This document shows positions 62,901 through 64,000 of a DNA stretch of 64,000 nt, piece by piece (position 1 is the stretch's first letter; each line of letters begins with the position of its first letter). The stretch is taken from assembly GCA_964636275.1 (NCBI GenBank), contig CAZWRN010000001.1, positions 118,815 through 182,814 of the forward strand, read 5' to 3'. Below the pieces are notes generated by a model. The model was given only the letters and a program-made list of their open reading frames with translations. It searched no databases and was not told where the DNA came from. The translations under genes and the position numbers were made by a program. This DNA is from CAZWRN01 sp964636275. GTDB taxonomy: Bacteria; Patescibacteriota; Microgenomatia; Daviesbacterales; UBA10151.

Positions 62901-64000
62901 TGTGATTTTAGCCAAACATTTTTTAAACCCAACTGAGGCTGGTGAATATTCTTTACTTTCATTTATTGGAAAGATTACATTTTTCCTGACCAGCTTGGTA
63001 TCACCTTTTATTTTGCCACTTATTGCCAATCGTCATGGTGCCAATAAGTCTACTAAAGAAACGTTTTTTGTATTATTTGGTATGACTCTGCTTATTACGA
63101 TTAGTTCTTTTGTTGGGCTAGGATTGTTTGGCTCATTGTTTGTACCGGTACTATTTGGTTCTAATGGGGCTAGTATTGTGGAATTTCTTCCGTTGTATGT
63201 TTTAACTGTGGCACTCTTTTCTGTTACTACTCCCATCGTGACATACTTTCTGGCTAAGGATGAATACCTATATGTTTCCGCGGGTTTTGTTGTCGCTTTG
63301 TCTCAACTAATTTTGACAAGTATTTTTCACTCCAATCTGACTCAATTTGTTGCGGTAATGTTTGTTGTGAGCTTATTAAATTTGCTGTCAATATTTATTG
63401 TTTATATTCTTAAAACACATTATCCAGTCGCATTAAAAAATGTACAGGATTTTATAAGTTTACTTTTCCCTACTGAAACATTTGGATCAAGAGTCACTAA
63501 CCTGGCTTCTAAAAGGATACTAGTTTTTAATTGGCGTGATACTTCTCATGTTTGGGCCGGAGGAGCTGAAATCTATATTCATGAATTGGCTAAACGGTGG
63601 GTTAAAGAAGGTCATCGAGTGACAGTATTTTGTGGCAACGATGGTAAGAATCCGCGTAACGAAGTCATTGAAGGTGTACAAATGGTGCGAAGAGGCGGAT
63701 TCTATACTGTATATATTTGGGCTGTTTTGTATTATGTCCTTCGTTTCAGAGGACTGTTTGATGTGGTGATAGATTCTGAAAATGGAATCCCATTTTTTAC
63801 GCCTTTGTTTGTCAGAGTTCCAACATTTTTATTAATTCATCATATTCATCAAGACGTTTTCCGAAAACATTTAAGATTTCCAATGTCTTGGCTTGCAATG
63901 TTCTTGGAAGCCAAGCTGATGCCATGGGTCTATAAAAATCAACACATAATTACTGTCTCAGAATCTTCAAAAAAAGAAATTTTGAAACTTGGTCTTGGAA
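59953..64000 (+). CDS. giant fusion: GT2 + GT2 + polysaccharide flippase + GT4 (open at right edge)
   Basis: One frame, read codon by codon, has no stop from ATG 59953 to the window end (at least 1349 residues). Residues 1-225: GT2 of the dolichol-phosphate-mannose-synthase type (VLVPVKNEADNVEEL; DGD at 92-94). About 276-320: two membrane helices. About 344-580: second GT2, processive-type, with YDAED (433-437), TED (527-529) and QRSRW (564-568). About 597-697: further membrane helices. About 755-1170: MOP/Wzx-like flippase (FSNIVNFIYNAYLGRRISVEDFGIISLFGSF). From about 1187: GT4 N-terminal domain (KRILVFNWRDTSHVWAGGAEIYIHELAKRWVKEGHRVTVF). This would be a one-chain machine that builds and flips a surface glycan. 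Confidence 0.85.
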   Translation, partial: MRYLDVLVPVKNEADNVEELVRRIHTSLTEAGISYGVIFIDDHSDDTTIDVINRLAKQYPVKAYRKQGKKGKAYSIIEGLSYSSADTLAMIDGDLQYPPEALVEMYEKSVEHGVVVAKRQKYQDSKTRKIFSKTFRYLFGKLLFNFNCDVQSGLKLFKREILEKVDEKDVSGWTLDIPLLHTAVDMGHTIGEVDIEFVKRQGGVSKVNTLKATAEIGSQALALKLRPKKIYPLKQLKKQMKGSGVTYNKKQFITHTTLHPDRSAIKVLSTGQKVWMWTLLISLFVLLIWNFLIGLQVVVAVLSFIYFIDVIFNFYLIYKSLHQPPEILVSKSELDQLKDSELPLYTVLCPLYREASVLPLFLDSIAKMDYPKSKLEVMLLLEEDDKETQQAASEMNLPSYVKVVVVPDSQPKTKPKACNYGLTQATGEYLVIYDAEDIPDPLQLKKAFLAFKKSDRNVICLQAKLNYHNPYQNVLTRLFTAEYSLWFDVTLTGLQSISTTIPLGGTSNHFRTKDLLALEGWDPFNVTEDCDLGIRLFHEGYKTAIIDSTTLEEANSNVRNWIRQRSRWIKGYMQTYLVHMRNPMDLIKQQGWHSFVFQLVVGGKIAFIFINPFLWVMTIAYFAFRPIVGEAIESLYPIYIFYMAGFSLVFGNFLFMYYYMIGVAKREQWSLMKFVFLVPFYWLMVSWAGFIALYQLIVKPHYWEKTIHGLHLNKALEKVAESTLVKHEEKFILDKKVLDTKPKPKWLQNLIGNKHIIISGSVLICTIVFSNIVNFIYNAYLGRRISVEDFGIISLFGSFSYIVYIPIYALGGVITKRTAFLSGKYSQSVAKTYFNKVNAVAIKLGIILTIAWLLLTPFLATYFHINTLIPFLLFTPVWLLGIMLINIKSYIEGTLSFAKSAVGLAIGSLGKLVLTLLLIEQGFPQLVLIAIPFASLVELMIASWFMSRDQIKPSEEKVGGFDWRYFYSSIITGLSSISFLALDVILAKHFLNPTEAGEYSLLSFIGKITFFLTSLVSPFILPLIANRHGANKSTKETFFVLFGMTLLITISSFVGLGLFGSLFVPVLFGSNGASIVEFLPLYVLTVALFSVTTPIVTYFLAKDEYLYVSAGFVVALSQLILTSIFHSNLTQFVAVMFVVSLLNLLSIFIVYILKTHYPVALKNVQDFISLLFPTETFGSRVTNLASKRILVFNWRDTSHVWAGGAEIYIHELAKRWVKEGHRVTVFCGNDGKNPRNEVIEGVQMVRRGGFYTVYIWAVLYYVLRFRGLFDVVIDSENGIPFFTPLFVRVPTFLLIHHIHQDVFRKHLRFPMSWLAMFLEAKLMPWVYKNQHIITVSESSKKEILKLGLG

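Overview
The window looks like a contiguous piece of a Patescibacteria (CPR) chromosome, most likely Microgenomates (OP11-like). This placement is inferred from gene content and style: reduced core proteins (IF-2 without its N-terminal part, AlaRS without C-Ala, short HrcA, DnaJ without zinc finger, a Lon-type ATPase without protease domain), pilus-assembly genes, sortases, a PilM-like/baseplate-J surface protein, RDD and PEGA membrane proteins, and no biosynthetic pathways. The DNA is AT-rich and UGA acts as a normal stop.

Layout. 1-4.5 kb: end of an LCP-family protein, holA, a reverse pilN/pilO-type operon ending in a fibronectin/dockerin-like exoprotein, a Nudix gene and rpsT. 4.7-11 kb: murJ, an ITPase, lepA, an IPT/TIG surface protein, an MFS exporter. 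11.4-17 kb: heat-shock block hrcA-grpE-dnaK-orf-dnaJ behind a CIRCE-type operator. 17-20.7 kb: RDD/PEGA membrane proteins. 20.8-34 kb: nusA-(S23-like)-infB-DHH-rpsO-PRT-pnp-Lon-like-rnj, a translation and RNA-decay block. 34-43.7 kb: P1 peptidase, HAD, ftsK, a J-domain protein, an AAA/winged-helix regulator, HxlR and cupredoxin, rodZ. 43.7-51 kb: alaS, baseplate-J protein, sortase, ruvX, mltG, NAD kinase. 52-59.7 kb: a PD-(D/E)XK nuclease, cmk, phosphohexomutase, tgt, a beta-hydroxyacid dehydrogenase, and a sortase with a candidate substrate. From 59953 to the end runs one reading frame that joins two GT2 glycosyltransferases, a lipid-glycan flippase and a GT4 glycosyltransferase.

The order holA-rpsT-lepA-hrcA-grpE-dnaK-dnaJ, nusA-infB-rpsO-pnp-rnj-ftsK-rodZ and alaS-ruvX-mltG parallels Bacillus, with several usual partners (rbfA, truB, ribF) absent and CPR-type envelope genes inserted.

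Three features stand out. (1) The giant glycan-assembly fusion at the right edge. (2) Many intergenic gaps hold long imperfect palindromes made of short repeated words. Several word families occur, they nest in each other, sit directly before start codons, and have also entered coding sequences (tgt, the DHH protein tail, the Lon-like and RNase J N-termini). (3) Many first genes of transcription units have a -10 element ending 6-11 bases before the start codon, which predicts widespread leaderless mRNAs, while genes inside operons keep Shine-Dalgarno sequences.
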